A stretch of DNA of 64,000 bases, taken from the NCBI RefSeq assembly GCF_019511345.1, contig NZ_JAEUAK010000004.1:248001-312000 (forward strand), in the 5' to 3' direction. The DNA is from Rhizobium mesosinicum. Lineage in GTDB: Bacteria; Pseudomonadota; Alphaproteobacteria; Rhizobiales; Rhizobiaceae. Position numbers and translations under genes: made by a program. The notes under the pieces are model-generated. The model did no database searches. It had not been told where the DNA came from and saw nothing but the letters and a program-made list of their open reading frames with translations. This document shows, piece by piece, positions 1 to 8,332 of the stretch (positions are counted from its first letter, which is position 1; every line of letters begins with the position of its first letter).

Positions 1-730
1 CATCGCCGATCATCAGCGCCGAAAGCGGGCGACCGAGCAGGCGCTCGGTCTTGGCGAACGCATCGATGAAGATATCGGGACCCTTCAAGTCGCGCAGCAT
101 GCCGACATAAATGAAATGCACGGCATCGGAACGGGTCGGGATATCGGAAAAATCCCGCGCCCCGATGCCGTTATAGATCAGCCGGTTCGTGACCCGAGGC
201 CGGCCCACCTTGGTGGCATAGGTTTGTCGCTCGTATTCACAGATGAAGACCAGCGCATCGGTGAAATATTCCTGCAGCCGTTCCATGCGCAGCACGAACT
301 GGCCGAGCATGGAGGCGCGGGAGTAATGCAGGCTTCCGCCGTGGGCGGTATAGAGGCGGGCTACGCGATACCTGTTGACCCGCAGGGCTGAGCCGGCAAG
401 CCGCGCAAGCACACCGCCCTTGGCGCCGTGCCCATGCAGCACATCCGGCCGCAAGCTCCTTATTTCCTTGAATGTGTTCCAGAGTACCTTGGCATCAGCC
501 GGACTGATGGAGCGCCGGATCGGAATGCGCGTCAGCCCGAGCGAAAGAAAAGGACGGATATCATCGAAGAGACTGTCCTCATATTCGCCGCCGGTCGAGC
601 TGTCGCAGATGATGCCGATTTCGTGGCCCGCCCGGCTGTGCTCCTCCACCAGGTCGCGGACATGGCGGAAAATTCCGCCGACCGGCGACCGGAAGCAGTG
701 AAGAATGCGGAGGGGCCTCTGCTCTGCCAT
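1..730 (-). CDS. GT4-family glycosyltransferase, C-terminus beyond the window
   Basis: The frame reads leftward from an ATG at 730 and is still open at base 1, so only the first 243 residues are visible. They form the N-terminal Rossmann half of a GT-B glycosyltransferase: LRILHCFRSPVGG at the start, VLHGHGAKGG near residue 95, then an LIYNGI segment and IYVGMLRDLKGPDIF, where the second Rossmann domain of GT4 enzymes begins. Such enzymes transfer a sugar from a nucleotide-sugar to a growing polysaccharide at the cytoplasmic face of the membrane. The start lies 3 bases after the stop of the Wza-like export gene, so the two are almost certainly co-transcribed. The sugar and linkage cannot be told from the sequence. 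Confidence 0.85.
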   Translation of the reverse strand, partial: MAEQRPLRILHCFRSPVGGIFRHVRDLVEEHSRAGHEIGIICDSSTGGEYEDSLFDDIRPFLSLGLTRIPIRRSISPADAKVLWNTFKEIRSLRPDVLHGHGAKGGVLARLAGSALRVNRYRVARLYTAHGGSLHYSRASMLGQFVLRMERLQEYFTDALVFICEYERQTYATKVGRPRVTNRLIYNGIGARDFSDIPTRSDAVHFIYVGMLRDLKGPDIFIDAFAKTERLLGRPLSALMIGD

Positions 731-733
731 CGG

Positions 734-1309
734 CTAGAAGAGCCGTTCACGAACATAGATCGTGTCACCGGCGATGATCGGGCCGGAAATATTGACGCGG
801 CCGGTCAGCACCTGTCCGTTGATCTTGCGTGTGACGTCGACCATGCTCTGGTTGGCGCGGCTGGTGAAGCCGCCGGCAACTGCAATGGCGTTCTGCACGG
901 TCATGCCGGGGACATAGGCATATTGGCCAGGCTGGCCGACCTCGCCCATGATGTAGACGGAGCGATACCGGTCGACATCGATCGTAACATCGGGATCCCG
1001 AAGATACCCTTGCTGCAGCTTCTGCGCGATCTGGCCGGAAAGCTGCTGCAAGGTGCGGCCGCGGGCAGGGACCTGGCCGATAAGGGGGAACGCGACATAG
1101 CCCGCCTGATCCACCGTATAGGTATTGGTCAGCGTCGGCTGGTCGAAGACGGTGATGCGCAGGCGGTCGCCACTGTCGAGCGAATAGGGCTGGATCGTCG
1201 CCTGGTTGAAGGCCTTCGGTGCCGGCCGATAGGTGGTGCAGCCGCCCAATGCAGCCATCATGGCGGCGACGCTCATAGCCATCAAGGTCTTGGGCTGGAC
1301 GAAGGGCAT
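734..1309 (-). CDS. Wza-like polysaccharide export outer-membrane lipoprotein
   Basis: The protein has 191 residues. It opens with a lipoprotein signal (basic MPFVQPKTL, hydrophobic stretch, LGGC lipobox), followed by the polysaccharide-export domain (YSLDSGDRLRITVFDQ, DQAGYVAFPLIGQV) and a SLBB domain (VYIMGEVGQPGQY). It should form the outer-membrane channel for an exported polysaccharide. At this length it is the short type without the extra SLBB repeats and C-terminal helix of E. coli Wza. An in-frame TTG at 1396 would add 29 residues ahead of the signal sequence, so the ATG at 1309 is preferred. The co-polymerase gene diverges from it across 188 bases, a natural place for shared promoters, though I see no convincing promoter there. 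Confidence 0.85.
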   Translation of the reverse strand: MPFVQPKTLMAMSVAAMMAALGGCTTYRPAPKAFNQATIQPYSLDSGDRLRITVFDQPTLTNTYTVDQAGYVAFPLIGQVPARGRTLQQLSGQIAQKLQQGYLRDPDVTIDVDRYRSVYIMGEVGQPGQYAYVPGMTVQNAIAVAGGFTSRANQSMVDVTRKINGQVLTGRVNISGPIIAGDTIYVRERLF

Positions 1310-1497
1310 CCGCTTGCTCACAGGAAGATAATTCGGTCGAGCCGTTATCGATCTATTAGGGTTAATGCCCGGTAAAAAATCCGCCGATTTTCGCAAATCC
1401 TTTTGTCAGATGCACCTCGTTTGCGAGGGAGTTGCCATTAACCGTTGAGTTACCATGGTCGTTTACGCTTGCGGCAGTTCGTATTGGAGTAATGAGT

Positions 1498-3678
1498 ATG
1501 TCCCGCGTAGCGAGTGATCAGGATGTGGACATCGACCTCGGCCAGCTCGCGCGCGCGGTCTGGGCCCGCCGGCTGAGAATAGTGACGATCACCGCATTGG
1601 GTGCGGCTGTCGCTTTTGCCGGCGCCAAGGTAGTTTCGCCGCAATATCGCAGCGAGACGCGCCTCCTCATCGAGCCGCGCGCTCCCGCATTCGCCAGTAC
1701 GCAAACGAACGACGCCAGTGCCGGACCACTGCTCGACGAGTTGAATATATCGAGCCAGGTGCAGATCTTGCAGTCGGCAGATCTCATCAAGCAGGTCATC
1801 AACAATCTGAAGCTCTATAATCTGCCGGAATTCGATGCCGCTGCGAACGGATCCGCGCTCGGCGATATTCTCGTGGCGCTGCACCTGAAGAAAAACCCGC
1901 TGGAAAATCCGCCGGAAGAGCGTGTCATCGACGCCTTCACGCAGCGCCTGCAAGTCTATCAGGTGCCAGGCTCGCGCGTCATCGGCATCACCTTCACCTC
2001 CAAGGATCCGAAGCTCGCCGCCAGCATTCCGAACGCCATGGCGCAGGTCTATCTGACAATCCAGAGCGGCGCCAAGCTCGCTTCCAATACGGAAGCCACC
2101 CGCTGGCTCGAGCCGGAGATCGACAGCCTGCGCCAGAAGGTGAGCGAGGCCGAGAAGAAGGTCGCCGATTACCGCACCACCCACGGCCTGTTGCAGACCA
2201 ACGGCACCACGACCTTTACCGCCCAACAGCTCAACGACATCTCCGTCGAGCTGACCCGCGTGCGCACCGACAGGGCGAATGCCGAGGCGAGGGCGCAGGC
2301 CGTGCGCAATGCGCTGTCTTCAGGCGAAGCCTCCGATACGCTTGGTGATATCATGTCGTCGCAGTCGATCCAGCGGCTGAAGGCAACCGAATCCGGCCTG
2401 CAGTCGCAGATATCGGACCTGCAGACGAGTCTGCTCAACAATCATCCGCGGCTGAAGAGCCTGCGCGCCCAGCTTGCCGATATCCGTACGCAGATCCGCC
2501 AGGAAACACAGAAGATCCTCGCCAGCATTGAGAACGAAACGAAGGTCGCCGATCTGCGCGCCAAGGAACTGGAGCAGCAGTCCGATATGCTGCAGGCCAA
2601 CAGCGCCAGGGCGGGCGAGGATGCAGTGGGTCTCAACGCACTGGAGCGGGAGGCTAATGCCCAGCGCCAGCTGCTCGAAACTTACCTCGTTCGTTACCGC
2701 GAAGCTGCTTCCCGTGCCGACCGGAATTCCAGCCCGGCGGACGCGCGCATTGTTTCGAAGGCGATCGAGCAGGTCGATCCCTATTTCCCGAAAGTCGTGC
2801 CGATCGTCGTGGTCGCAGCCGTCGCGACGCTCATCATGAGCGCGATCGTCATCATGCTCTCCGAACTCTTCAGCGGTCGTGCACTGCGCCCTGTGGAGGC
2901 CACGAATGTCGAGGCCACGAATATCGAGGAGAGGGTCGAGGAGGCAGGGCAGGGCGAGGCAGGGCAGGGCGAGGCAGGGCCAGTTCCCGCTTCGAAGCTC
3001 GCCAAGCCGAGCATGCTGACCGCCGTCGTGGATGACGAGGAGGAGCCGGAAGCCGTGCCGGTGGAGGAGACGCCTACCGACGACAACGAATTCTCCGCTT
3101 CGTCCGTCGCGAGTTACCTGACCGATTGCCGCGCTCCGCTTGCCGTCTCTATATCTCCAAGCGGTGACGATGGCTCGGCCGCAACCGTAGCCCTGGCGCG
3201 CGTACTCGCCGATACCGGACGCCGCGTGATCCTGATCGATATGACCGGCAGCGGTTACCCGAGCGAACTGATGGCGGAGAATCCCGAAGCCCTGGGCGTT
3301 ACTGATCTGCTCTGCGGCGAGGCGGCCTTCGGCGAAACGATCCATGGCGACCGGATGTCAGGTGCGCATCTGATCCCGCAAGGTGTGAGCGATGTGCGCC
3401 GCGCCATGCGGGGCGTCGACAGGCTTTCGCTGCTGCTCGATGCGCTGACCTCGGCCTATGATATTGTCATTGTCGAATGCGGCGCGGCCGATGTCGCCGG
3501 CGTTTCGCGGCTGACGCGCAGCAAGGAAATCGAGATCATCCTGTCGCTGCCCGAAATCGATGAGACGGCTTTCGTAGGCTTGATGCAGGATTTCCAGAGC
3601 GCCGGCTACGAACGCGTCGTCCTGATGTCGGGCGGCGAAGAGGCTGCCACGCGCAGCCCCGCACGTCACGCCGCCTGA
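1498..3678 (+). CDS. Wzz/GumC-type polysaccharide co-polymerase with degenerate tyrosine-kinase domain
   Basis: This 726-residue protein has the Wzc/ExoP architecture: a Wzz domain with a first membrane helix near residues 30-50, a long periplasmic coiled coil with a GNVR-like region, a second helix (VVPIVVVAAVATLIMSAIVI), and a cytoplasmic P-loop-like C-terminus. That C-terminal domain looks inactive. The Walker A position reads SPSGDDGSA instead of a GK[ST] loop, the A' strand reads VILIDMTG without the second Asp, the B strand ends in Glu, and there is no C-terminal tyrosine cluster. It probably controls chain length and export as a scaffold. The ATG at 1498 has GGAG 8 bases upstream; ATG 1492 is possible. 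A linker before the kinase-like domain is built from 15-bp tandem repeats. Confidence 0.85.
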   Translation: MSRVASDQDVDIDLGQLARAVWARRLRIVTITALGAAVAFAGAKVVSPQYRSETRLLIEPRAPAFASTQTNDASAGPLLDELNISSQVQILQSADLIKQVINNLKLYNLPEFDAAANGSALGDILVALHLKKNPLENPPEERVIDAFTQRLQVYQVPGSRVIGITFTSKDPKLAASIPNAMAQVYLTIQSGAKLASNTEATRWLEPEIDSLRQKVSEAEKKVADYRTTHGLLQTNGTTTFTAQQLNDISVELTRVRTDRANAEARAQAVRNALSSGEASDTLGDIMSSQSIQRLKATESGLQSQISDLQTSLLNNHPRLKSLRAQLADIRTQIRQETQKILASIENETKVADLRAKELEQQSDMLQANSARAGEDAVGLNALEREANAQRQLLETYLVRYREAASRADRNSSPADARIVSKAIEQVDPYFPKVVPIVVVAAVATLIMSAIVIMLSELFSGRALRPVEATNVEATNIEERVEEAGQGEAGQGEAGPVPASKLAKPSMLTAVVDDEEEPEAVPVEETPTDDNEFSASSVASYLTDCRAPLAVSISPSGDDGSAATVALARVLADTGRRVILIDMTGSGYPSELMAENPEALGVTDLLCGEAAFGETIHGDRMSGAHLIPQGVSDVRRAMRGVDRLSLLLDALTSAYDIVIVECGAADVAGVSRLTRSKEIEIILSLPEIDETAFVGLMQDFQSAGYERVVLMSGGEEAATRSPARHAA
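2893..2980 (+). repeat. Two adjacent in-frame 15-bp tandem repeats
   Basis: Inside the co-polymerase gene, GTSGAGGCCACGAAT occurs twice (2893-2922, encoding VEATN twice). After a short interruption, GAGGCAGGGCAGGGC runs for about 2.7 copies (2941-2980, encoding EAGQG). The unit is a multiple of three, so copy-number changes keep the frame and only lengthen or shorten the linker between the second membrane helix and the kinase-like domain. Confidence 0.9.
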
Positions 3679-3698
3679 TCTTTAAATCTTTGTTTTAC

Positions 3699-3743
3699 GC
3701 ATGTCATTGTCGCAAAACCGCTGCACACTTTTGCGTGACATGC
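3699..3743. terminator. Long hairpin between convergent genes
   Basis: The arms GCATGTCA (3699-3706) and CGCAAAA (3711-3717) pair with TTTTGCG (3729-3735) and TGACATGC (3736-3743), leaving a 4-base bulge and an 11-base loop. It fills most of the 65 bases between the stops of the co-polymerase (+) and the GNAT gene (-). A bidirectional terminator is the likely role, although there is no classical U-tract. Confidence 0.6.
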
Positions 3744-4979
3744 TTACCCGACCTTCGCCCGGATGTTCTGGGCGAATTTGTAGAGACCGGGTCGGGCCTT
3801 GATGAAGACCTTGCCACGGGTGATCGCCCGGTGCAGCGCGCCGGCTACGATGCCGATCCCGGAGATCGGCAGTACCACATCGTAATGGTCGGTTTCGACC
3901 GGTGCCCAGGAGCGCTTATAGGTCTGATCGCCGAGGCCGAAATCGAAGAGTGCCACACCCTTGCCGTGCAGGCTCGATATCATTTGCCAGAAGAGGAATT
4001 CGCCGGGGCTCATATCGGCAGCCAGATCCTCGTCGATGGCGCCGAACTGGCAGATGACGTGGTCGCCCTTGCGGGAAATGCCCGACAGCGCGGCAATGCG
4101 TCCCTCATAATCGCCCTTCAGGCGCAGGGCGCGCATCTGCAGGCCGAAATTGTCGCCGTTCCGCATGTCGATCAGGCCGTGTAGAAAGGCTTTGGTTTGC
4201 GTATCGGAAAAGACGTCGGGCAGGCCGAGGGAAGCGAAGCGGGCGCTTTTCAGGCGGAAGAAGGTGTCGAGCAGTTCGTGTTGCTCCGAGGACGCTTCCG
4301 GCACGGTATCGTCGAAGCCGCCGATTGCCTCCAGCCGTCGGCTCTGCACGCGGAATTTCTTGCGCCGGCTCTTGGCGTTCAACTGTTGCAGCGTCTTATC
4401 GAACGTATCGAGGAGTGGTAGCTGATAGGCGTGGTTCTGGTTCTGCACCATGGGCAGGCCGGCAAGCATGTTGCGGCGGCTGCGCCATTCCAGTGGGATA
4501 TTCTGTAAAAGAAGCAGGTCGGCCTTGCCGGCGAGTGCGGTACGAAGACGAATGGCAAGGTGATGCCCGTCCAGCGAGCCGCTGTCTTCGGCAAAGGCGT
4601 CAGAGACGAGACCGGTGTTGATGTTGCTATGATCGGCGCCGATGAATTTGGCGATCCGCATGCCGTGGGAGCTGACGATCTCTACCGGGAGGATGAAGGC
4701 GGTATCGGCGCCGCACCTGCCGCGCAGGATGGCGAGCGGCCGGCGAAAGGCTGTCACCCAGGCCGTGCACCAGTCATAGCTCTGATGCAGCGAGGAAAGA
4801 TTGTCGCGTTCCAGCATGCGCCATTCTGCCTCGAGAGGCTCCATCGCATCGAAAAGCTCGATCTCGAGTTCGGCCACGGCGAGTTTCACGCTCAGCTGTC
4901 GCAGCCGCGAAATGTCGGCTTCGGCTTGCGCTGCAGCGTTGAACGATTGCTCAGGAATATCGTGCCTCTGCGTCTGCAC
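3744..4979 (-). CDS. CelD/BcsL-family GNAT acyltransferase
   Basis: A 411-residue protein of the CelD/BcsL (FemAB-like, double GNAT) family, recognised from the central region LQQLNAKSRRKKFRVQSRR and the C-terminal half ending ALFDFGLGDQTYKRSWAPVE, which is conserved in that family. Members are thought to acylate sugars or lipid-linked precursors of exopolysaccharides. It sits beside export and polymerisation genes, so a role in decorating the same polymer is a fair inference; Caulobacter holdfast genes include a member of this type. The start is a GTG at 4979 preceded by GGAG at 7 bases. It has its own upstream region of 122 bases, so it may be transcribed alone. Confidence 0.8.
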   Translation of the reverse strand: MQTQRHDIPEQSFNAAAQAEADISRLRQLSVKLAVAELEIELFDAMEPLEAEWRMLERDNLSSLHQSYDWCTAWVTAFRRPLAILRGRCGADTAFILPVEIVSSHGMRIAKFIGADHSNINTGLVSDAFAEDSGSLDGHHLAIRLRTALAGKADLLLLQNIPLEWRSRRNMLAGLPMVQNQNHAYQLPLLDTFDKTLQQLNAKSRRKKFRVQSRRLEAIGGFDDTVPEASSEQHELLDTFFRLKSARFASLGLPDVFSDTQTKAFLHGLIDMRNGDNFGLQMRALRLKGDYEGRIAALSGISRKGDHVICQFGAIDEDLAADMSPGEFLFWQMISSLHGKGVALFDFGLGDQTYKRSWAPVETDHYDVVLPISGIGIVAGALHRAITRGKVFIKARPGLYKFAQNIRAKVG

Positions 4980-5101
4980 GGAGCTTCTCCAGTCAGGAAG
5001 TTTCTGGAGGGAAAGCTAGAGCGCCAAAGACATACAATTGGTTTAACTGCAGCCGGCGCTTGGGGTTTTCCGCAGATCAGGGTTATTCTGCCGTTAATCG
5101 G

Positions 5102-5311
5102 CTATTGCTGCTTCGGACCTGCCATCCACTTGATGACGACCATGGCCGGCAGCACCCAGAGCAGGCCGGTGAGCGCGAAGTAAAGCAGATGTCCCCACCA
5201 GGGCGCATTGCCGAGCGTCGCAACCGCGATCGTATTCGCCACAATCGCATAGAAGAGCACGAGGATGATGATCAGGATCGTGCCGATGAATTTGCGAACG
5301 CGGATGGGCAT
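5102..5311 (-). CDS. DUF2842 small inner-membrane protein
   Basis: A 69-residue protein beginning MPIRVRKFIG, with two membrane helices (TILIIILVLFYAIVANTIAV and LLYFALTGLLWVLPAMVVI) joined by a short loop containing APWWGH. The pattern and length fit the DUF2842 family found in alphaproteobacteria, whose function is unknown. A longer frame to 5362 would add a 17-residue non-conserved lead, so the internal ATG is preferred. It is divergent from heme A synthase. Confidence 0.75.
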   Translation of the reverse strand: MPIRVRKFIGTILIIILVLFYAIVANTIAVATLGNAPWWGHLLYFALTGLLWVLPAMVVIKWMAGPKQQ

Positions 5312-5426
5312 CGTATAGCTTTCGAACGAACGGGAATGAACCGGCGCGACGGCATGCCGCAAAGGTTCGGGGCTTGTTTTGCATCAGCCGGTGGGGCAAA
5401 TCAACTGCCGGATAAAAGGAGAGATC

Positions 5427-6530
5427 ATGGCCGTCGCGAACCTGAGCCCGGAGCAGGCGATCCGCACCGAAATGCGCAGGCAGCATAACAATCGCCGCGC
5501 CGTGCGCATCTGGCTAGGCTTCGTACTTCTGGCGCTCTTCTGTCTCGTGCTCGTCGGCGGCGCGACGCGGCTCACCAATTCCGGTCTGTCCATCACCGAA
5601 TGGAAGCCGATCCACGGCGTCATCCCGCCGCTGAATGCCGCCGAGTGGGAAGAAGAGTTCAAGCTCTACCAGCGCATTCCCGAGTTCCGGCAGCTGAACA
5701 GCGACATGACGGTCGATCAGTTCAAGAACATCTTCTGGTGGGAATGGGCGCACCGGCTGATCGCACGCGGCATCGGTGTGATCTTCGCGCTGCCGCTCAT
5801 CTTTTTCTGGGTGACGGGTAGGATTGAGAAGCGCCTGCGCTGGCCGCTTGCCGGCATCCTGGCGCTCGGCGGTCTGCAGGGCTTCATCGGCTGGTGGATG
5901 GTCTCCTCCGGCCTGTCTGCACGCACGGATGTCAGCCAGTACCGGCTTGCCACGCATCTCGTCATGGCCTGCCTGATCTTCGCCTCCTGCATGTGGATCA
6001 TGCGCGGGCTCTCACCGCATTCCGACGATCCGGCCCCGACGAAGAATTCTTACCGCTGGGCGGCGGCGATCGCCATCTTCTCGCTCTTCCAGATCTACCT
6101 CGGCGCACTGGTCGCCGGTCTCGACGCTGGCTTCACCTACAATACCTGGCCGCTGATGGACGGCGCCGTCGTGCCCGGCGATCTCTTCATTCAACAGCCC
6201 TTCTGGATCAATCTCTTCGAAAACCCGAAGACGGTGCAGTTCATCCATCGCCTCGGCGCCTACACGCTCTTTGCGCTGGCGCTCGTCAACATGGTAATCG
6301 CACTGCGCGCCGCATCTTCGACCACTCATGCACGCCGGGCCGTGGTGCTCTTCGCGCTCATCGCGATCCAGGCGGCAATCGGCATCACAACGCTGTTGCT
6401 CGAGGTACCGCTGCACTGGGGCCTGCTGCATCAGGCAGGTGCGTTGGTGGTGTTCGGTTTCGCCGTCGCCAACTGGCGCGGCTATTACGGCGAATATCCC
6501 CGTGCAACTGTTATCGCCGAGCGCGACTGA
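5427..6530 (+). CDS. ctaA: Heme A synthase (COX15/CtaA family)
   Basis: This 367-residue polytopic membrane protein oxidises heme O to heme A, the cofactor of aa3-type cytochrome oxidases. It shows about eight membrane helices and the expected heme-ligand motifs: EWAHRL after the first periplasmic loop, ATHLVMA, FIHRLGAY and LLHQAGALVV, each with its histidine. The length matches the alphaproteobacterial COX15-like type 2 form rather than the shorter Bacillus CtaA. The ATG at 5427 has an AAGGAG site about 7 bases upstream. The cytochrome oxidase genes are not in this window. Confidence 0.95.
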   Translation: MAVANLSPEQAIRTEMRRQHNNRRAVRIWLGFVLLALFCLVLVGGATRLTNSGLSITEWKPIHGVIPPLNAAEWEEEFKLYQRIPEFRQLNSDMTVDQFKNIFWWEWAHRLIARGIGVIFALPLIFFWVTGRIEKRLRWPLAGILALGGLQGFIGWWMVSSGLSARTDVSQYRLATHLVMACLIFASCMWIMRGLSPHSDDPAPTKNSYRWAAAIAIFSLFQIYLGALVAGLDAGFTYNTWPLMDGAVVPGDLFIQQPFWINLFENPKTVQFIHRLGAYTLFALALVNMVIALRAASSTTHARRAVVLFALIAIQAAIGITTLLLEVPLHWGLLHQAGALVVFGFAVANWRGYYGEYPRATVIAERD

Positions 6531-6658
6531 GAGACGTCCTTATCCCCTGGCTCGCGGAAGAGTGAATGGGATCAATGCAATGCTCCTCGCATGGATTTGC
6601 CGTGACATGCTAGATTATCGGCTTGGCGCATGGGCGATCCTATGAAGGGGATATTCAC

Positions 6659-6826
6659 ATGAAAGGATTTCGCGCATTCGTGATGGCAGGCGCTCTGATC
6701 ACGCTTTCCGCAGTCGCTTCGGGCTGCACGTCAACGGGGAGCTACGACTATGGTGAGGATACCTCTCTGAACCCGGCTTGCGCCGGTGGTTTTCGTCCCA
6801 GTGATAATCGGCCCTGCTCTTATTGA
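6659..6826 (+). CDS. Small lipoprotein
   Basis: A 55-residue protein with a clear lipoprotein signal: MKGFRAFVMAG, a hydrophobic core and the lipobox VASGC at about residue 23. The mature part is only some 33 residues, with two more cysteines (PACAGG and RPCSY). An AAGGGGA site precedes the ATG at 6659 by about 7 bases. I do not recognise a function. The start is 128 bases after ctaA on the same strand, so it may be co-transcribed or separate. Confidence 0.6.
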   Translation: MKGFRAFVMAGALITLSAVASGCTSTGSYDYGEDTSLNPACAGGFRPSDNRPCSY

Positions 6827-6840
6827 GCCAATAGGGCTCA
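6824..6840. terminator. Hairpin made of two convergent stop codons
   Basis: TGAGCC (6824-6829) and GGCTCA (6835-6840) pair across a 5-base loop. The left TGA is the stop of the lipoprotein gene and the right TCA is the stop of ubiA on the other strand. Only 11 bases separate the genes. There is no U-tract, so the termination role is tentative. Confidence 0.35.
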
Positions 6841-7752
6841 CCAGGTTCCGGCAAAGGCCGAGGCTGCCAGTAATAGCCCCGTCAGGATGTTTGCCAGGAA
6901 CAGGCGGTAATTCACTTCCGGTCGTGTAAGGTCGATCCGCCAGGTCTGCCAGATAAGGTGCGCGACGATGACGAGCATTCCGAACGCATAGGGCAGGGAC
7001 ATGCCCGACAGCCAACCTCCGAGCGACCATGCTGCGATCGTCAAAGCGTAGAACAGGCCAATCATGAGCTTGCCATGCCGGCCGAACAGGATGGCAGTCG
7101 ATTTCAGACCGAGGCTTCTGTCGTCTTTCACGTCGACATAGGCATAGACGGTATCGTAGCCAATCTGCCACGCGATGGCTCCAGCCCACATAAGCACGGC
7201 TCCAGCAGGAATGTGGCCGCCAATTTCGGCCCAGGCCATGAGCATGCCCCAGTTGAACGCTGCGCCCAGCACTGCCTGCGGCCAATGGATGAAACGCTTG
7301 CAGAACGGATAGACGAAGACAAGCGGCAGAACGCATAGGGCGACCAGCCGCGTATAGGGCGTCAGAAACAACAGAAGAGACGCCGCCAGGGCGAGTTCGA
7401 CGGCCAAAAATGTTAAAGCCTGACTGACACCGATCTGCCCGCTCGCCAGAGGCCGAAAACGGGTTCGCTCGACATGGCCGTCAAATTTCCGGTCGGCAAT
7501 ATCGTTGATCGTGGAACCGGCGCTTCGCATCAGCAGGGCGCCGAACGTGAAGACGGCCAGTTGCTTGATATCGGGGAGGCCATGGGCGGCCTGAAACAGC
7601 GCCGCCCAGCATGGAAACAGCGTCAGCCATATTCCGACTGGACGATCGAGCCGCGCGAGCCTTGTGTAAGGTCGCCATGGGCCCGGCAATAGCCGGTCCA
7701 CCCAGTCACCCTGATGAATATCGCTCAAGTCCGGGCGGTCTAATGTGTTCAT
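6838..7752 (-). CDS. ubiA: 4-hydroxybenzoate octaprenyltransferase
   Basis: This 304-residue polytopic membrane enzyme attaches the polyprenyl tail to 4-hydroxybenzoate in ubiquinone synthesis. Both Asp-rich metal and diphosphate-binding motifs are present: STINDIADRKFDGHVERTR in the first cytosolic loop and DVKDDRSLGLKS in the second. About eight to nine membrane helices follow a hydrophilic lead (MNTLDRPDLSDIHQGDWVDR). The frame stays open upstream to 7947, but the ATG at 7752 fits the family length. The ubiquinone made would serve the complex I encoded later in this window. Confidence 0.93.
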   Translation of the reverse strand: MNTLDRPDLSDIHQGDWVDRLLPGPWRPYTRLARLDRPVGIWLTLFPCWAALFQAAHGLPDIKQLAVFTFGALLMRSAGSTINDIADRKFDGHVERTRFRPLASGQIGVSQALTFLAVELALAASLLLFLTPYTRLVALCVLPLVFVYPFCKRFIHWPQAVLGAAFNWGMLMAWAEIGGHIPAGAVLMWAGAIAWQIGYDTVYAYVDVKDDRSLGLKSTAILFGRHGKLMIGLFYALTIAAWSLGGWLSGMSLPYAFGMLVIVAHLIWQTWRIDLTRPEVNYRLFLANILTGLLLAASAFAGTW

Positions 7753-7874
7753 GGCGTGTTCCAGATGGTTCCGAAAATTCTCAATGAAAGCAGTTATTCG
7801 TGCCTGGATTGGCTGTCGCAGAATAGAAGTTTCAGAGGCATTGCAATGATCGTCCCCGCGTCTGACGGAGCCGA

Positions 7875-8228
7875 TTAGCCTGCGTGAGAGAGGATGTTCA
7901 GCAGCTTGCCGGTGGGATCGCGAATAAAGAAGCGCCGCACGCCCCAAGGCTCGTCGGCCGGCCCGTACATGATCTGATGCCCGCCTGTCACAGCGCGCCG
8001 ATGCACCTCGTCCACATCATCGACCTCGATCGAGATGTCGGGCACTGCGGTTCCCGATCCGCCCTCCGTTGCAATGCCGATCTGGGCGATTGCCCGCCTG
8101 TCGGAGGCAAGCGTGACAATCCAGCCATGATCCATGACGACCTCAAGATCGAACAGCGCGGAGTAGAAGTTGCGCACTTCTTCGATGGAAGCGGCCGCGA
8201 TATTCGGAACGATGCGCAGCACTGTCAT
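7875..8228 (-). CDS. VOC-superfamily (glyoxalase-like) protein
   Basis: A 117-residue single-unit vicinal-oxygen-chelate protein with two beta-alpha-beta-beta-beta halves: VRNFYSALFDLEVVMDHGW in the first, and VDDVDEVHRRAVTGGH followed by GVRRFFIRDPTGKLLNIL in the second. The family includes glyoxalases, dioxygenases and resistance proteins; the substrate cannot be deduced. A strong AAGGAGGA site lies upstream of the ATG at 8228. Confidence 0.8.
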   Translation of the reverse strand: MTVLRIVPNIAAASIEEVRNFYSALFDLEVVMDHGWIVTLASDRRAIAQIGIATEGGSGTAVPDISIEVDDVDEVHRRAVTGGHQIMYGPADEPWGVRRFFIRDPTGKLLNILSHAG

Positions 8229-8272
8229 GGTGGTCCTCCTTCTACGTGAATAGAAATAGTATTTGGTCGATC

Positions 8273-8313
8273 TGCGGAACAGTTCAGGCCCCTGTCGACT
8301 GAACTGTTCCGCA
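8273..8313. repeat. Perfect 15-bp inverted repeat with 11-base loop
   Basis: TGCGGAACAGTTCAG (8273-8287) is perfectly complementary to CTGAACTGTTCCGCA (8299-8313). It lies 20 bases after the stop of the ABC exporter and 45 bases before the start of the VOC gene, both on the minus strand. It could be a terminator for the exporter, but no U-run follows on either strand. Each arm contains the small palindrome GAAC-N-GTTC. Confidence 0.8.
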
Positions 8314-8332
8314 TGTCGTAGTTCATCTGACC

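Noticed and set aside
8273..8313. LexA/SOS box reading of the GAAC/GTTC elements
   Set aside because: The alphaproteobacterial box is GTTC-N7-GTTC; the spacing here is GAAC-N-GTTC and no direct repeat fits.
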